Assembly: GCF_014192225.1 (NCBI RefSeq)
Contig: NZ_JACHXS010000008.1
Span: 248,001 to 312,000 of the forward strand
DNA length: 64,000 nt
Reading direction: 5' to 3'
Source: Pseudoduganella umbonata
GTDB lineage: Bacteria > Pseudomonadota > Gammaproteobacteria > Burkholderiales > Burkholderiaceae_D
Positions 8,946 through 18,362 of this stretch are shown here, in pieces. A model generated the notes under the pieces. It saw only the letters and a program-made list of their open reading frames with translations, was not told the DNA's origin and searched no databases. Position numbers and translations under genes: made by a program. Positions within the stretch are counted from its first letter, which is position 1. Every line of letters starts with the position of its first letter.

Positions 8946-9830
8946 ATGATCGAATATCTGATCGGCGTCGACGGCGGCGGCACCGGCACCCGTGTGCGCC
9001 TCGCCCTGCCCGACGGCACCTTGCTCGGCGAAGGCAGCAGCGGTCCGTCGGCCCTGCTGCACGGCATTCCCAACGCATGGAACGCGGTCGAACAGGCAGC
9101 CGCCGCGGCGTTCGCGGCCGCCGGCATCGGCATTCCCGAACGCGAGCGCATCGCGATCGGCCTCGGGCTGGCCGGGGTGCACAACAGGCAGTGGGCGGCG
9201 GACTTCATCGGCGCCAATCCCGGCTACGCGGCGGTGGCACTGGAATCGGATGCCTACACCACGGTACTCGGTGCCCATGATGGCCGGCCCGGCGCGATCA
9301 TCGCGCTCGGCACCGGCAGCGTCGGCGAAGTGCTGTGCGAGGATGGCTCGCGGCGCGAAGTGGGCGGCTGGGGCTTCCCGTCCGGCGACGAAGCCGGCGG
9401 CGCCTGGATCGGCATGCGCGCCGTGAACCACATCCAGCAGGTGATCGACGGCCGCGCCGCCGGCAGCCGGTTCGCCGATGCGGTGATGGCGGCGTGCGGC
9501 GACGGCAGGGACCCGGTCCAGGCATGGCTCGCCAGCGCAACGCAGACGCGCTATGCGCAACTGGCCCGCATCGTGCTCGAACACGCGGCGGACAACGACA
9601 CGGCGCGCGAGATCCTGATCGAGGCGGGCCGCCAGGTGGGCTTGATGGCCGGCGCGCTCGATACCGGCGGCAAGCTGCCGATCGCGCTGTGCGGCGGGCT
9701 GGCCGAGGCCATGCGCGGCTTCCTGCCGGGCGACCTGCTGGCGCGCATCGTGCCGGCCAACGGCGATTCCGCCGCCGGCGCGCTGCAGCTGATCCGGCGG
9801 CAACTCGCCGTTTCCACCGCGAAGGAGTGA
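8946..9830 (+). CDS. nagK: N-acetylglucosamine kinase, BadF/BadG family
   Basis: A 294-residue sugar kinase of the ASKHA fold. The phosphate-binding loop is GVDGGGTGTRVRLAL near the start; a second loop is ALGTGSVGEV, followed by GGWGFPSGDEAGGAWIG, typical of BadF-type GlcNAc/GlcN kinases. It phosphorylates imported GlcNAc to GlcNAc-6-P in the cytoplasm, replacing a PTS. First gene of a tightly packed operon: the GntR gene starts 3 bases after its stop. Genomic context (NagA, NagB-II) makes GlcNAc the likely substrate. Confidence 0.85.
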   Translation: MIEYLIGVDGGGTGTRVRLALPDGTLLGEGSSGPSALLHGIPNAWNAVEQAAAAAFAAAGIGIPERERIAIGLGLAGVHNRQWAADFIGANPGYAAVALESDAYTTVLGAHDGRPGAIIALGTGSVGEVLCEDGSRREVGGWGFPSGDEAGGAWIGMRAVNHIQQVIDGRAAGSRFADAVMAACGDGRDPVQAWLASATQTRYAQLARIVLEHAADNDTAREILIEAGRQVGLMAGALDTGGKLPIALCGGLAEAMRGFLPGDLLARIVPANGDSAAGALQLIRRQLAVSTAKE

Positions 9831-9833
9831 AGC

Positions 9834-10568
9834 ATGCCGGCCCGACTGCGCGATTTCCATCCCGACGCCGCCAGCGATACACCGCTGTACATGCAGGTGG
9901 CCAACCGCCTGTCCGACGGCATCACCGGCGGCGACTGGCGTGCCAACGAGGCGCTGCCCTCCGAGCGCGTGCTGTCCGACGCGCTGAGCATTTCACGGGT
10001 CACGGCGCGCAAGGCGATCGACCTGCTGTGCGACCGCGGCATGCTGACGCGCCGGCGCGGGTCCGGCACCTACATCACGCCGAAGCTGGAACAGCCGCTG
10101 TCGCGCCTGACGAGCTTCTCCGAAGAACTGCGCCAGCGCGGCTTCACGGCCGGTTCGCGCTGGCTGCAGCGCGAGATCGGCATCGCGGCACCGCTCGAGG
10201 TGCTGGCGCTCGGCCTGTCGCCCAATATGCCGGTGGCGCGGCTGAAACGGCTGCGCACGGCCGATGACGTGGTGATGGCGATCGAGACGTCGACCATCCC
10301 GGCCGCGTACATTCCCGATCCGCAGCACGTCACCGATTCGCTGTACGGCTACCTGGAAGCGCACGGCACGGTGCCGATGCGGGCGCTGCAGCACATCCGC
10401 GCGATCAACGCCAATGCCGAACAGGCGAAACTGGCCGATATCGCGCCTGGCACGGCGATGCTGCACATCACGCGCGTGAGCTACCTGGACAGCGGCGCCG
10501 CGGTGGAACTGACCCACTCGTGGTGCCGCAGTGATTATTATGAATTCGTAGCGGAGTCGCGTCGATGA
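9834..10568 (+). CDS. GntR-family regulator with UTRA domain (GlcNAc regulator)
   Basis: A 244-residue HutC-type regulator. The N-terminal winged helix covers about residues 15-80 (PLYMQVANRLSDGI, LPSERVLSDALSISRVTARK, GSGTYI), followed by a UTRA ligand domain ending CRSDYYEFVAE. It lies inside the operon between nagK and nagA and overlaps nagA by four bases (ATGA). It most likely senses an amino-sugar phosphate and represses this operon through the TGGTAT half-sites upstream. It is clearly related to the second GntR protein at 22.5 kb. Confidence 0.88.
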   Translation: MPARLRDFHPDAASDTPLYMQVANRLSDGITGGDWRANEALPSERVLSDALSISRVTARKAIDLLCDRGMLTRRRGSGTYITPKLEQPLSRLTSFSEELRQRGFTAGSRWLQREIGIAAPLEVLALGLSPNMPVARLKRLRTADDVVMAIETSTIPAAYIPDPQHVTDSLYGYLEAHGTVPMRALQHIRAINANAEQAKLADIAPGTAMLHITRVSYLDSGAAVELTHSWCRSDYYEFVAESRR

Positions 10569-11692
10569 ACGATGCCAACAAACAAAATAGTATCAAGGGC
10601 AACATCCTGACCACCGGCGGCTGGATCGCCGGCACCATTTCCTTTACCGAACGGGTGGCCGGCATCGACGGCGCCGCCGCCGATCCGGCACTGAACGCCG
10701 ACGACTATATCCTGCCCGGCTTCGTCGACCTGCACGTGCATGGCGGCGCGGGACGCGACGTGATGGAAGGCGGCGAAGCCGTCCACCGGATCGCCGCGAT
10801 GCATGCCCGCCACGGCACCACCAGCATCCTGGCCACGACGATGACGGCGCCGCCGGAAGACATCGACCTGGCCTTGACCGCCATCGGCAAGGCGGTGCGC
10901 CAGCGCGGCAAGGGCGAGGCGCGCGTGCTGGGCGCACACCTGGAAGGTCCGTACATCAATTCCGGCAAGCTGGGTGCGCAACCGAATTTCGCGCGCGCCG
11001 CCACGCTGGCCGAAGTCAAGCGGCTCGAACTCCTGGCGCCGCTGCGCGTGATCACGGTGGCGCCGGAAATCGCCGGCCACCTTGCCCTCGTGCGCGAACT
11101 GGCCGACGAAGGCATGCGCGTGCAGATCGGCCACACGCTGGGTTCCTATGAAGACGGCGTAGCCGCCCTGGAACATGGCGCGGCCGGCTTCACGCACCTG
11201 TTCAACGCGATGAGCCCGCTGCACCACCGCGAGCCCGGCATGGTGGGCGCGGCGCTGGCGCATGCACAGTTCGCCGAACTGATTCCCGACCTGCTGCACG
11301 TGCATCCCGGCGCCATCAAGACCGCGCTGCGCGCGATTCCCCAACTGTACTGCGTGACCGATTCCACCTCCGCCACCGGCATGCCGGACGGCGAGTACAT
11401 GCTGGGCCGGCACACCGTGCACAAGTGCATGGGCGGCGTGCGGCTGCCGGACGGCACGCTGGCCGGCAGCACGCTGACGCTGGACCAGGCGCTGCGCAAC
11501 CTCGTCGGCCTCGGGCTGGACCTGGCCGATGCCTCGGCCCGCGTCTCCACGCACGCCGCCGATTACCTGGGACTGGAAGAGCGCGGCCGCCTGGCCGCCG
11601 GTACCTGGGCCGACATCGTGGTGCTCGACCGCGACCTGAAACTGAAAGCCGTCTACATCGAAGGAGAATGCATTGACCTCAATGATGCTTAA
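10565..11692 (+). CDS. nagA: N-acetylglucosamine-6-phosphate deacetylase
   Basis: A 375-residue amidohydrolase converting GlcNAc-6-P to GlcN-6-P and acetate. Visible motifs are the metal-binding PGFVDLHVHGGAG, the HLEGPYIN glutamate, GHTLGSYEDG, FTHLFNAMSPLHHREPG and VTDSTSATGMPDG (catalytic Asp). Length matches NagA. It starts by ATGA overlap with the GntR gene and its end overlaps the next gene, so translation is coupled on both sides. Confidence 0.93.
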   Translation: MNDANKQNSIKGNILTTGGWIAGTISFTERVAGIDGAAADPALNADDYILPGFVDLHVHGGAGRDVMEGGEAVHRIAAMHARHGTTSILATTMTAPPEDIDLALTAIGKAVRQRGKGEARVLGAHLEGPYINSGKLGAQPNFARAATLAEVKRLELLAPLRVITVAPEIAGHLALVRELADEGMRVQIGHTLGSYEDGVAALEHGAAGFTHLFNAMSPLHHREPGMVGAALAHAQFAELIPDLLHVHPGAIKTALRAIPQLYCVTDSTSATGMPDGEYMLGRHTVHKCMGGVRLPDGTLAGSTLTLDQALRNLVGLGLDLADASARVSTHAADYLGLEERGRLAAGTWADIVVLDRDLKLKAVYIEGECIDLNDA

Positions 11693-12695
11693 GGAAGCGC
11701 TGTCCGCGGCCGACTGCGTGGCCGGACAGCTGGCGCACGACGTCGACCGCTACGCCGAACTGGGCCGCCGGCTCGCCGGCACGCCGTTCTCCACCGCGCT
11801 CACCGTGGCGCGCGGCAGTTCGGACCATGCATCGAACTATATCGCCTACCTGATCATGGCGCGGCTCGGGCGCGTGGTGGCCTCGCTGCCGATGTCGCTC
11901 GTCACGCTGCACAAGTCGCCGCTGATCACGCGCGACACGCTGACGATCGCCGTCTCGCAATCGGGCCAGAGCCCCGACGTGGTCGAGCCGATCCGCTACT
12001 TCCGCGATGGCGGCGCCACCACGGTGGCCCTGGTCAACGACATCGACTCGCCGCTGGCGCAGGCCGCCGAGTGGGCGATGCCGCTGCGCGCCGGCAAGGA
12101 GCTCAGCGTGGCGGCCACGAAGAGTTTTATCACGTCGCTGGTGGCCGGTGCGCGGCTGGTGGCGAACTGGCAGGACGATCCGGAGCTGAAGGACGGGCTG
12201 GCGGCACTGCCGGAGGCCTTGCGGGCCGCCGCGCAGGCCGACTGGCAGCAGGCGGTGGACGCGCTGGCCCCGGCCCGCAACATCATGGTTGTCGGTCGCG
12301 GCATCAGCTTCCCCGTCGCGCTGGAAGCGTCGCTGAAGTTCAAGGAAACCTCGGCGCTGCAGGCCGAAGCGTTTTCCGGCGCCGAGATCAAGCACGGCCC
12401 GATGGCGCTGATCGAGGAGGGTTACCCGCTGCTGATCTTCGCCACCCGCGGCCCCACGCAGGCAGGCCTGCTGGCGCTGGCGGACGAAATGCGCGGCCGC
12501 GGTGCGCGCGTGCTGCTGGCGGCCCCCGGCGACGTCGCCGCGCGCGACCTTACGCTGCCGGTGGCCGCCACGCCGGACCTGGACCCGATCGTGGCGATCC
12601 AGGCGTTCTACGTGATGGCGGCGCAGCTGTCGGCCGCGCGCGGACTCGATCCGGACAAGCCGCGGCACCTTTCCAAGGTCACGAAGACCAACTAG
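11673..12695 (+). CDS. SIS-domain glucosamine-6-phosphate deaminase (NagB-II type)
   Basis: A 340-residue protein with two SIS domains: VARGSSDHASNYIAYL, AVSQSGQSPDVVEPIRYF, KELSVAATKSFITSL and, in the second half, VVGRGISFPVALEASLKFKE and AEAFSGAEIKHGP. It resembles the isomerase half of GlmS without the glutaminase half, as in NagB-II deaminases, and would make fructose-6-P and ammonia. A TTG at 11673 is taken as start because AAGGAG lies six bases upstream; the ATG at 11682 is the alternative. The gene begins inside the end of nagA. Confidence 0.85.
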   Translation: MTSMMLKEALSAADCVAGQLAHDVDRYAELGRRLAGTPFSTALTVARGSSDHASNYIAYLIMARLGRVVASLPMSLVTLHKSPLITRDTLTIAVSQSGQSPDVVEPIRYFRDGGATTVALVNDIDSPLAQAAEWAMPLRAGKELSVAATKSFITSLVAGARLVANWQDDPELKDGLAALPEALRAAAQADWQQAVDALAPARNIMVVGRGISFPVALEASLKFKETSALQAEAFSGAEIKHGPMALIEEGYPLLIFATRGPTQAGLLALADEMRGRGARVLLAAPGDVAARDLTLPVAATPDLDPIVAIQAFYVMAAQLSAARGLDPDKPRHLSKVTKTN

Positions 12696-12838
12696 GCGAA
12701 CTGGGTCAACTCAGCCAACCGGGCCGGCCAAGCAGGCAAGTTCGCGCCGGCGGCCGGACCGCCGCCTCGCAAGGCGCTTCGGAAATGCGCGCCGCGATCG
12801 CGGTTCCCTTCTTCTACTTTAACGTACTGCCTCCGCCC

Positions 12839-14332
12839 ATGAACGAACCACTCCACGCATTGCGCAAGCTGGCGGCCCAGCTGATCATGATCCGCTTTCC
12901 CGGCACCGAACTGGACGCCGCCACGGCGGCGTTCCTGAAGGAGAACGGCATCCGCGCCGTCTGCCTGTTCCGCGGCAACATGACCGATGCGGCGCAGCTG
13001 GCGAAACTGACGGCCGACCTGCGCGCCGTGCTCGGCCCCGAAGCGCTGATCGCGATCGACCAGGAAGGCGGTGCCGTGGTGCGCTCGACCTGGGTGCCGG
13101 CACCGCCGGCGGCGATGGGCCTGGGCGCCGCGGACGATACCGGCCTGGCGCAGCGCACCGGCGCCGCCGTGGCGCGCGCCGTGAAGGCGCTGGGCTTCAA
13201 CTGGAACTTCGCGCCGGTGCTGGACCTGAACAACAACCCGCACAACCCGGTGATCGCCGAGCGCTCGTTCGGCGCCGATCCGCAACGGGCGGCGGAACTG
13301 GCGATGGCGTGGATGGCCGGCAGCGAGGCCGAAGGCGTGGCCTGCTGCGTCAAGCACTTCCCCGGCCATGGCGACACCAGCGTGGATTCGCACCGCGACC
13401 TGCCCACCGTCGACAAGCCGCGCGCCGAGCTGGAAGCGTTCGAGTTCGCGCCGTTCCGCGCCGCCGCGCCGGTGGCGCCGGCCGTGATGACGGCGCACAT
13501 CGTCTACCCCGCCATCGACGCCGACAACCCGGCCACGATGTCGCCGGCGATCCTGGACGGCATCCTGCGCCGCGAGTGGAACTACGGCGGCGTGATCATC
13601 ACCGACGGCATGGACATGCACGCGATCGCCGGCCGCTACGGCGTGGGCAACGCCGCGGTGCGCGCGCTGGCTGCCGGCGCCGACATGGTGATGGCGCTCG
13701 GCACCCCGCAAACACAGGACGAGACGCTCGACGCGATCGCGCGGGCCATCGCCGACGGCACCATCGGCCGCACCCGGGTCGACGAAAGCCTGGCCCGGCT
13801 GGCGGCGCTGGCGGCGAAATATCCCTGCGCGCCGCGCGACTACACCGAGGACGCCGCGGACCGCGAAGTGATGGCCGAGGGCTGGCGCCGCGCACTGACC
13901 AGCCGCGGCAACCCGCACCGCCCCGCGCCCGGCGCAAAGGTACGGCTGGTGGCGCGGCAGGATGTCGTCAGCGACGGCGTGTCGGAAGCCGGCGTGCCCG
14001 CCGCCAGCGTCGCCGACATGCTGCGCAGGCTGTACGACGTGGACCTGGTGACGTTCGCCGATGCCGAAAGCTTCGACTGGTCGGCGTTGCCGGATGACGG
14101 CCGCTATACCATCCTCGCCTCCACCTCACGCCTGCGCTACGGACCGCATGCCCGCGCTACCTGGCGCCCCGACCTGCACGTGGCACTGTGGAATCCCTAC
14201 CAGGCGCTCGACATCGATGCGCCCGCACTGATGACCTACGGCTTCGCCGCGCCGGCGCTGGCAGCGGTCGGCGCCTGGCTGGCCGGCGACCTGGAAGCGG
14301 CCGGCAAATGCCCGGTGCCGGGCTTCGCATAA
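12839..14332 (+). CDS. Glycoside hydrolase family 3 beta-N-acetylhexosaminidase (NagZ-like)
   Basis: A 497-residue GH3 enzyme without signal peptide, so probably cytoplasmic. Key features are AIDQEGGAVVR, the KHFPGHGDTSVDSH loop carrying the NagZ-type catalytic His and Asp, and the nucleophile region GVIITDGMDMHAI. About 150 residues follow the barrel, longer than minimal NagZ (about 340 residues) and like the two-domain forms. In this operon it likely splits imported chitobiose or longer chito-oligomers to GlcNAc; a role in muropeptide recycling is the alternative. No clear ribosome-binding site precedes the ATG. Confidence 0.85.
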   Translation: MNEPLHALRKLAAQLIMIRFPGTELDAATAAFLKENGIRAVCLFRGNMTDAAQLAKLTADLRAVLGPEALIAIDQEGGAVVRSTWVPAPPAAMGLGAADDTGLAQRTGAAVARAVKALGFNWNFAPVLDLNNNPHNPVIAERSFGADPQRAAELAMAWMAGSEAEGVACCVKHFPGHGDTSVDSHRDLPTVDKPRAELEAFEFAPFRAAAPVAPAVMTAHIVYPAIDADNPATMSPAILDGILRREWNYGGVIITDGMDMHAIAGRYGVGNAAVRALAAGADMVMALGTPQTQDETLDAIARAIADGTIGRTRVDESLARLAALAAKYPCAPRDYTEDAADREVMAEGWRRALTSRGNPHRPAPGAKVRLVARQDVVSDGVSEAGVPAASVADMLRRLYDVDLVTFADAESFDWSALPDDGRYTILASTSRLRYGPHARATWRPDLHVALWNPYQALDIDAPALMTYGFAAPALAAVGAWLAGDLEAAGKCPVPGFA

Positions 14333-14373
14333 TCATCACGACTACGACCACGACCACGACCACGGGACCGACG

Positions 14374-15747
14374 ATGCCGAACGCCGCCAATGAAGTCAAA
14401 CCGGCAGCCACGCAGGCGGCTATTCAGACAGCCATGCAGGCAGGAAGCCCGGGCCGCAATCCGCCGTTCTGGGTGCCCTCGCTGTACTTCGCCCAGGGCC
14501 TGCCCTACTTTGCCGTGGCGCTGATCGCCGGGCTGATGTTCAAGAGCATGGGCGTGGCGAACGAGGATATCGCGCACTGGACCGCCTATATCGGCGCGGC
14601 ATGGGTCTTCAAGCCGCTGTGGAGCCCGTTCCTGGAACTGGCGCCCAGCAAGAAGGCGGTGGTCGTCACGTTCCAGCTGCTGGGCGGCGCCTGCCTCGGC
14701 CTGGTGGCGCTGGCGCTGCACCTGCCGGTATGGCTGGCGGCCAGCGTGGCAATGCTGGGCCTGGTGGCGATCAGCTCGGCCACCCACGACATCGCCTGCG
14801 ACGGCCTGTATATCGCCAGCCTCAGCAAGAAACAGCAGGCCCAGTATGCCGGCTGGACCGGCACGTTCTTCAATGCGGGCCGCTTCATTTCGCTGGGCGG
14901 GCTGGTGATCCTGGCCGGGCAGCTGGAAAAAACGCAGGGCGTGACGAACGCCTGGACCATCATCTTCCTGATCCTGGCCGGTACGATGGTGTCGCTGGGC
15001 CTGTACCACGCCTGGTCGCTGCCCACCGCCGCCAACAGCGGCGGCAGCGACCGTACCGCCGCCGGCATCGCCCGCACGCTGAAGGAAGTCATCATCGACT
15101 ACCTGAACAAGCCTGGCATCTGGGTATCGATCCTGTTCATCATCCTGTTCCGCGCCGGCGAAGCGCAGGTGCAGACGATCGGCCCGCTGTTCCTGCGCGA
15201 CGCGCTCGACAAGGGCGGCCTGGGCCTGTCGACCGCGGAAGTGGGCATCGTCTACGGCACCTCGGGCACGGTGGCATTCATCGTCGGCTCGATCGCCGGC
15301 GGTTACTTCACGTCCTGGCTGGGGCTGCGCCGCGCCATCCTGCCGCTGATCCTCGCGGTGAACCTGCCGAACCTGGTGTTCTGGTACCTGTCCACCTGGC
15401 ACCCGCACGACCTGGTGATCATCGGCGCCGCGCTGTCGGCCGAGATGTTCGGCTATGGCTTCGGCTTCGTCGGCATCATCCTGTACATGATGCAGGTGGT
15501 CGCGCCCGGCAAGTACACGACGGCCCACTACGCCTTCTCGACCGGCATCATGCAGCTGGGCTTCGTGCTGTTCAAGTGGGTCAGCGGCGATATCCAGGCC
15601 GCGCTGGGCTACCAGCAGTTCTTCGTCTGGGTGCTGGTGGCCGCCATCCCGGTCGCCGTGCTGTCGCAGTTCATTCCGATGGAATCGCGGGTGGCGCATG
15701 ATGCCGAGCCGGCCAGTGGGCAGCGGCCGGAAGCCGCCGCGCAATAA
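14374..15747 (+). CDS. AmpG-like MFS transporter, probably for GlcNAc or chito-oligosaccharides
   Basis: A 457-residue 12-helix MFS protein. It has the AmpG-like opening FWVPSLYFAQGLPYFAV and the helix-4 signature SSATHDIACDGLYI. Related permeases carry muropeptides (AmpG) or, within nag clusters, amino sugars. Last gene of the nag operon, 41 bases after the GH3 gene; that gap contains a short ACGACC-type hexanucleotide repeat (about 14343-14362). Inner-membrane import of chitin fragments is the likely job. Confidence 0.8.
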   Translation: MPNAANEVKPAATQAAIQTAMQAGSPGRNPPFWVPSLYFAQGLPYFAVALIAGLMFKSMGVANEDIAHWTAYIGAAWVFKPLWSPFLELAPSKKAVVVTFQLLGGACLGLVALALHLPVWLAASVAMLGLVAISSATHDIACDGLYIASLSKKQQAQYAGWTGTFFNAGRFISLGGLVILAGQLEKTQGVTNAWTIIFLILAGTMVSLGLYHAWSLPTAANSGGSDRTAAGIARTLKEVIIDYLNKPGIWVSILFIILFRAGEAQVQTIGPLFLRDALDKGGLGLSTAEVGIVYGTSGTVAFIVGSIAGGYFTSWLGLRRAILPLILAVNLPNLVFWYLSTWHPHDLVIIGAALSAEMFGYGFGFVGIILYMMQVVAPGKYTTAHYAFSTGIMQLGFVLFKWVSGDIQAALGYQQFFVWVLVAAIPVAVLSQFIPMESRVAHDAEPASGQRPEAAAQ

Positions 15748-15905
15748 TCCCTGCCGGCGGGCGATTTGTTTGCGGTACCAATGGCGCCGGAAGCCCTTTG
15801 GTAGTATCTTTACGCGTCGCCGCAGTTGCGTTAATTGAAACCCTAACGTTATTAAAATTTATGGGACAATAAGTGTTTGTCCCTTGATTGAAGGATTTTT
15901 TCATC

Positions 15906-17210
15906 ATGCCCCAGACCCGTCTCGCCCGCATCAGCCTCCTGCTGGCTGCCATCGGCCTGAACGCCGCTTTCGCGCTGCCCGCGGCCGCGTTTGCACAAGA
16001 CAAGCCCGCTGCCCAGGCCGAGGCGCCGAAGGACACCGTGCGCCCTGAGATCTTCAAGCTGGTCGACCCGGCCCAGATCAAGCCGCTGATGGATGCCAAG
16101 AATTACGACGAAGTAAAAAACCGCCTGGCCCAGGCGGAAGCGCTGCCGAACCGCACCGTGTACGAAGACTTCGTGCTGAACCGCATGCGCATCTCGGTGG
16201 CATCGGCCACCAACGACACCGCCGCGCTGACCACCGCACTGGAAGCCGTGATCAATTCGGGCAAGCTGCAGCCGACCGAACAGCGCGACTTCGTGCAGGC
16301 GCTGGCTACCCAGTACTACAACAACAAGGATTACGCGAAAGCGATCACCTGGTTCAACCGCTACCAGACCGAATCGGGCGACACCAAGGTACGTCCTTAC
16401 ATCATTCGCGCCCATTACTTCAACAACGACTTCGCCACCGCGAAGACGGAACTGCTGAAGGACCTGGACGCGCACCAGAAAGCCGGCACCACGCCGAAGC
16501 TGGAAGAGCTGCAACTGCTGGCCAACTCCGGCGCGAAAACGAAAGACCAGGCCACTTACCTGGTGGCGCTGGAAAACCTGGTGCGCTACTACCCGAACGA
16601 CGATTACTGGCTCGACCTGCTGAGCCGCACGCAGGGCAAGGCCAGCTACTCGAACCGTTTCGCGCTGGACGTGCTGCGCCTTGAGAAAGTGGCCGTGTCG
16701 AAGATGGCCGCGGAAGAGTACACGGCACTGGCCGAGCTGGCACTGCTGGCCGGCCAGCCGATCGAAGCCAAGCAGGCGCTCGATGCCGGCTTCTCGAACG
16801 GCGTGCTGGGCACCGGTGCCAAGGCGCCGGAACACAAGAAGCTGCGCGCGCAGGCCGACAAGCAGGCCGCGGACGACACGAAGAACATCGGTACCGGCGA
16901 AGCCTCTGCCCGCAAGTCGAAGAACGGCACCGGCCTGATCAACCTGGGCTACGCGTACGTGACGCTGGGCCAGCACGACAAGGGCATCGCTTTGATCCAG
17001 GAAGGCATCGCCAAGGGCGGCCTGCAGAACGCCGAAGACGCCAAGCTGCGCCTCGGTTATTCGTACGCGCTGGCCGGCCGCAAGGACGACGCCATCAAGA
17101 CGCTGCAGACCGTGACCGGTACCGATGGCCGTGGCGACCTGGCACGCTACTGGATCATGTGGGTGAACCGCCCGGCCGGCGGCAACGCCCAGGCCCAGGC
17201 AGCGCAGTAA
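15906..17210 (+). CDS. Periplasmic TPR-repeat protein, unknown
   Basis: A 434-residue protein with signal peptide (MPQTRLARISLLLAAIGLNA ... FAQ) and helical repeats of the TPR/Sel1 type throughout (for example RDFVQALATQYYNNKDYAKA, GKASYSNRFALDVL, INLGYAYVTLGQHDKGIA). Likely a periplasmic scaffold; partner unknown. AAGGA lies about ten bases before the ATG. It stands alone between the nag operon and the chitinase block, with its own terminator, so a link to chitin use is only positional. Confidence 0.7.
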   Translation: MPQTRLARISLLLAAIGLNAAFALPAAAFAQDKPAAQAEAPKDTVRPEIFKLVDPAQIKPLMDAKNYDEVKNRLAQAEALPNRTVYEDFVLNRMRISVASATNDTAALTTALEAVINSGKLQPTEQRDFVQALATQYYNNKDYAKAITWFNRYQTESGDTKVRPYIIRAHYFNNDFATAKTELLKDLDAHQKAGTTPKLEELQLLANSGAKTKDQATYLVALENLVRYYPNDDYWLDLLSRTQGKASYSNRFALDVLRLEKVAVSKMAAEEYTALAELALLAGQPIEAKQALDAGFSNGVLGTGAKAPEHKKLRAQADKQAADDTKNIGTGEASARKSKNGTGLINLGYAYVTLGQHDKGIALIQEGIAKGGLQNAEDAKLRLGYSYALAGRKDDAIKTLQTVTGTDGRGDLARYWIMWVNRPAGGNAQAQAAQ

Positions 17211-17254
17211 TCGACGCAGCAATCGCGCGCCCCCTGCCGGGCGCGCCGTCGAAG

Positions 17255-17287
17255 AGCGGGAATGGCCGATGGCCTTCCCGCTTTTTT
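17255..17287 (+). terminator. Rho-independent terminator after the TPR gene
   Basis: The stem AGCGGGAA-T-GGCC pairs with GGCCTTCCCGCT around a GAT loop and runs straight into TTTTTT. It ends the TPR-gene transcript and lies before the convergent chitinase gene. Confidence 0.9.
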
Positions 17288-17369
17288 ATTGGGCGGCGCC
17301 GGTGCACTGGTGCCGGACATCTTTCCGGACGCTTCATCCGGAAAGGACACCGGTGTTCCTCGCCGGCCC

Positions 17370-18362
17370 TCAGCGCTTCCCGCCCGGCCCCTCCCTGAAC
17401 GCCGCATCGAACGTGCCCGCGGCACCGTCCATTCCGCTGCAGCGGTCGCTGGCGCCCTGCACCGGCACCTTGCACGGCTGGTCGCGATCCAGCGACCACC
17501 AGTGCAGGCCGGCCAGGCCCATGTCCTTCACGGCCGCGCCCAGCATGCGCGCATCGGCCAGCGTGAAATCGTTGCGGGCCACATCGTTCACGCCGATCAT
17601 CGGCGTCACCTCGATCTGCGCGAGCGGGACACCGTACTTCTCGTGCACATTGCGTACCGCCTGCACGGCGGACCTGCCCATGTCGCACACGTCGCCGCGC
17701 AGCACGCACACGTCGGACGCGGGCGGGCCGTAATCCATCACCATCAGGTTGAATGTCCAGTCGCGCAGGCTGCTCGCGCGCACCGCGGCAAGGATTGTCT
17801 CGCCCAGCGCATTCAGGCTGCGCTTGCTGCCGTCGGCCGCCGCATGCGTGGCGACGGTGAACGAAAAGCGCAGTTGCGGGCGCTTGCGCTGCGCGGTGGC
17901 GGCGCGCTGCACGAGCGAAGCGATCTGCTCACTGGTCTGCCCCGCCTCGATGTCGAAGTCGATGCCGGCCAGGTGCTTCGAATCGTAGCGGGCGAGGAAG
18001 CGTTCCATGCCTTCATCGGTGGCGCAGGTGAACACGCCGCCCTGCCCGCCCGTTGAGATCACGTAATCGATACCGGCCATGGCGAAAGCCGCCACATTGG
18101 CCTGCGCCACTTCGGCACCGGTTTGCTCCTGCCATACTTCGCTGCCGCATTCGCCGGTGGCAAAGGCCCACGTCAGCGCCGCCGGCTTGCCCGCTACATA
18201 GAGCGTGCCGTCGCGCGCGCCGATCGCGTGGTCCGGCGCGCGGTTCAGCGGCAGGAATTTATAGGGGCTGACGACCACGCGCGGCGCGGCCAGCGCGGCC
18301 GGGCCGCACAGCGCCAGCAGCATTGCCGGCAGGATTGCCTTTGCAAGCGGGTGTTTTTTCAT
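17370..18362 (-). CDS. Secreted GH18 chitinase
   Basis: A 330-residue protein with a signal peptide (MKKHPLAKAILPAMLLALCG ... LAA). The catalytic motif GIDFDIE at about residue 145 supplies the GH18 acid Glu. Other family marks are ALTWAFATGECG, STGGQGGVF, FNLMVMDYGPP and LHWWSLDRDQPC. There is no separate chitin-binding domain, so it is a single-module enzyme. Its ATG overlaps the stop of the upstream cupin-like gene (ATGA), so the two are translated together. With the TonB receptor upstream it would release chito-oligosaccharides for import. Confidence 0.85.
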   Translation of the reverse strand: MKKHPLAKAILPAMLLALCGPAALAAPRVVVSPYKFLPLNRAPDHAIGARDGTLYVAGKPAALTWAFATGECGSEVWQEQTGAEVAQANVAAFAMAGIDYVISTGGQGGVFTCATDEGMERFLARYDSKHLAGIDFDIEAGQTSEQIASLVQRAATAQRKRPQLRFSFTVATHAAADGSKRSLNALGETILAAVRASSLRDWTFNLMVMDYGPPASDVCVLRGDVCDMGRSAVQAVRNVHEKYGVPLAQIEVTPMIGVNDVARNDFTLADARMLGAAVKDMGLAGLHWWSLDRDQPCKVPVQGASDRCSGMDGAAGTFDAAFREGPGGKR

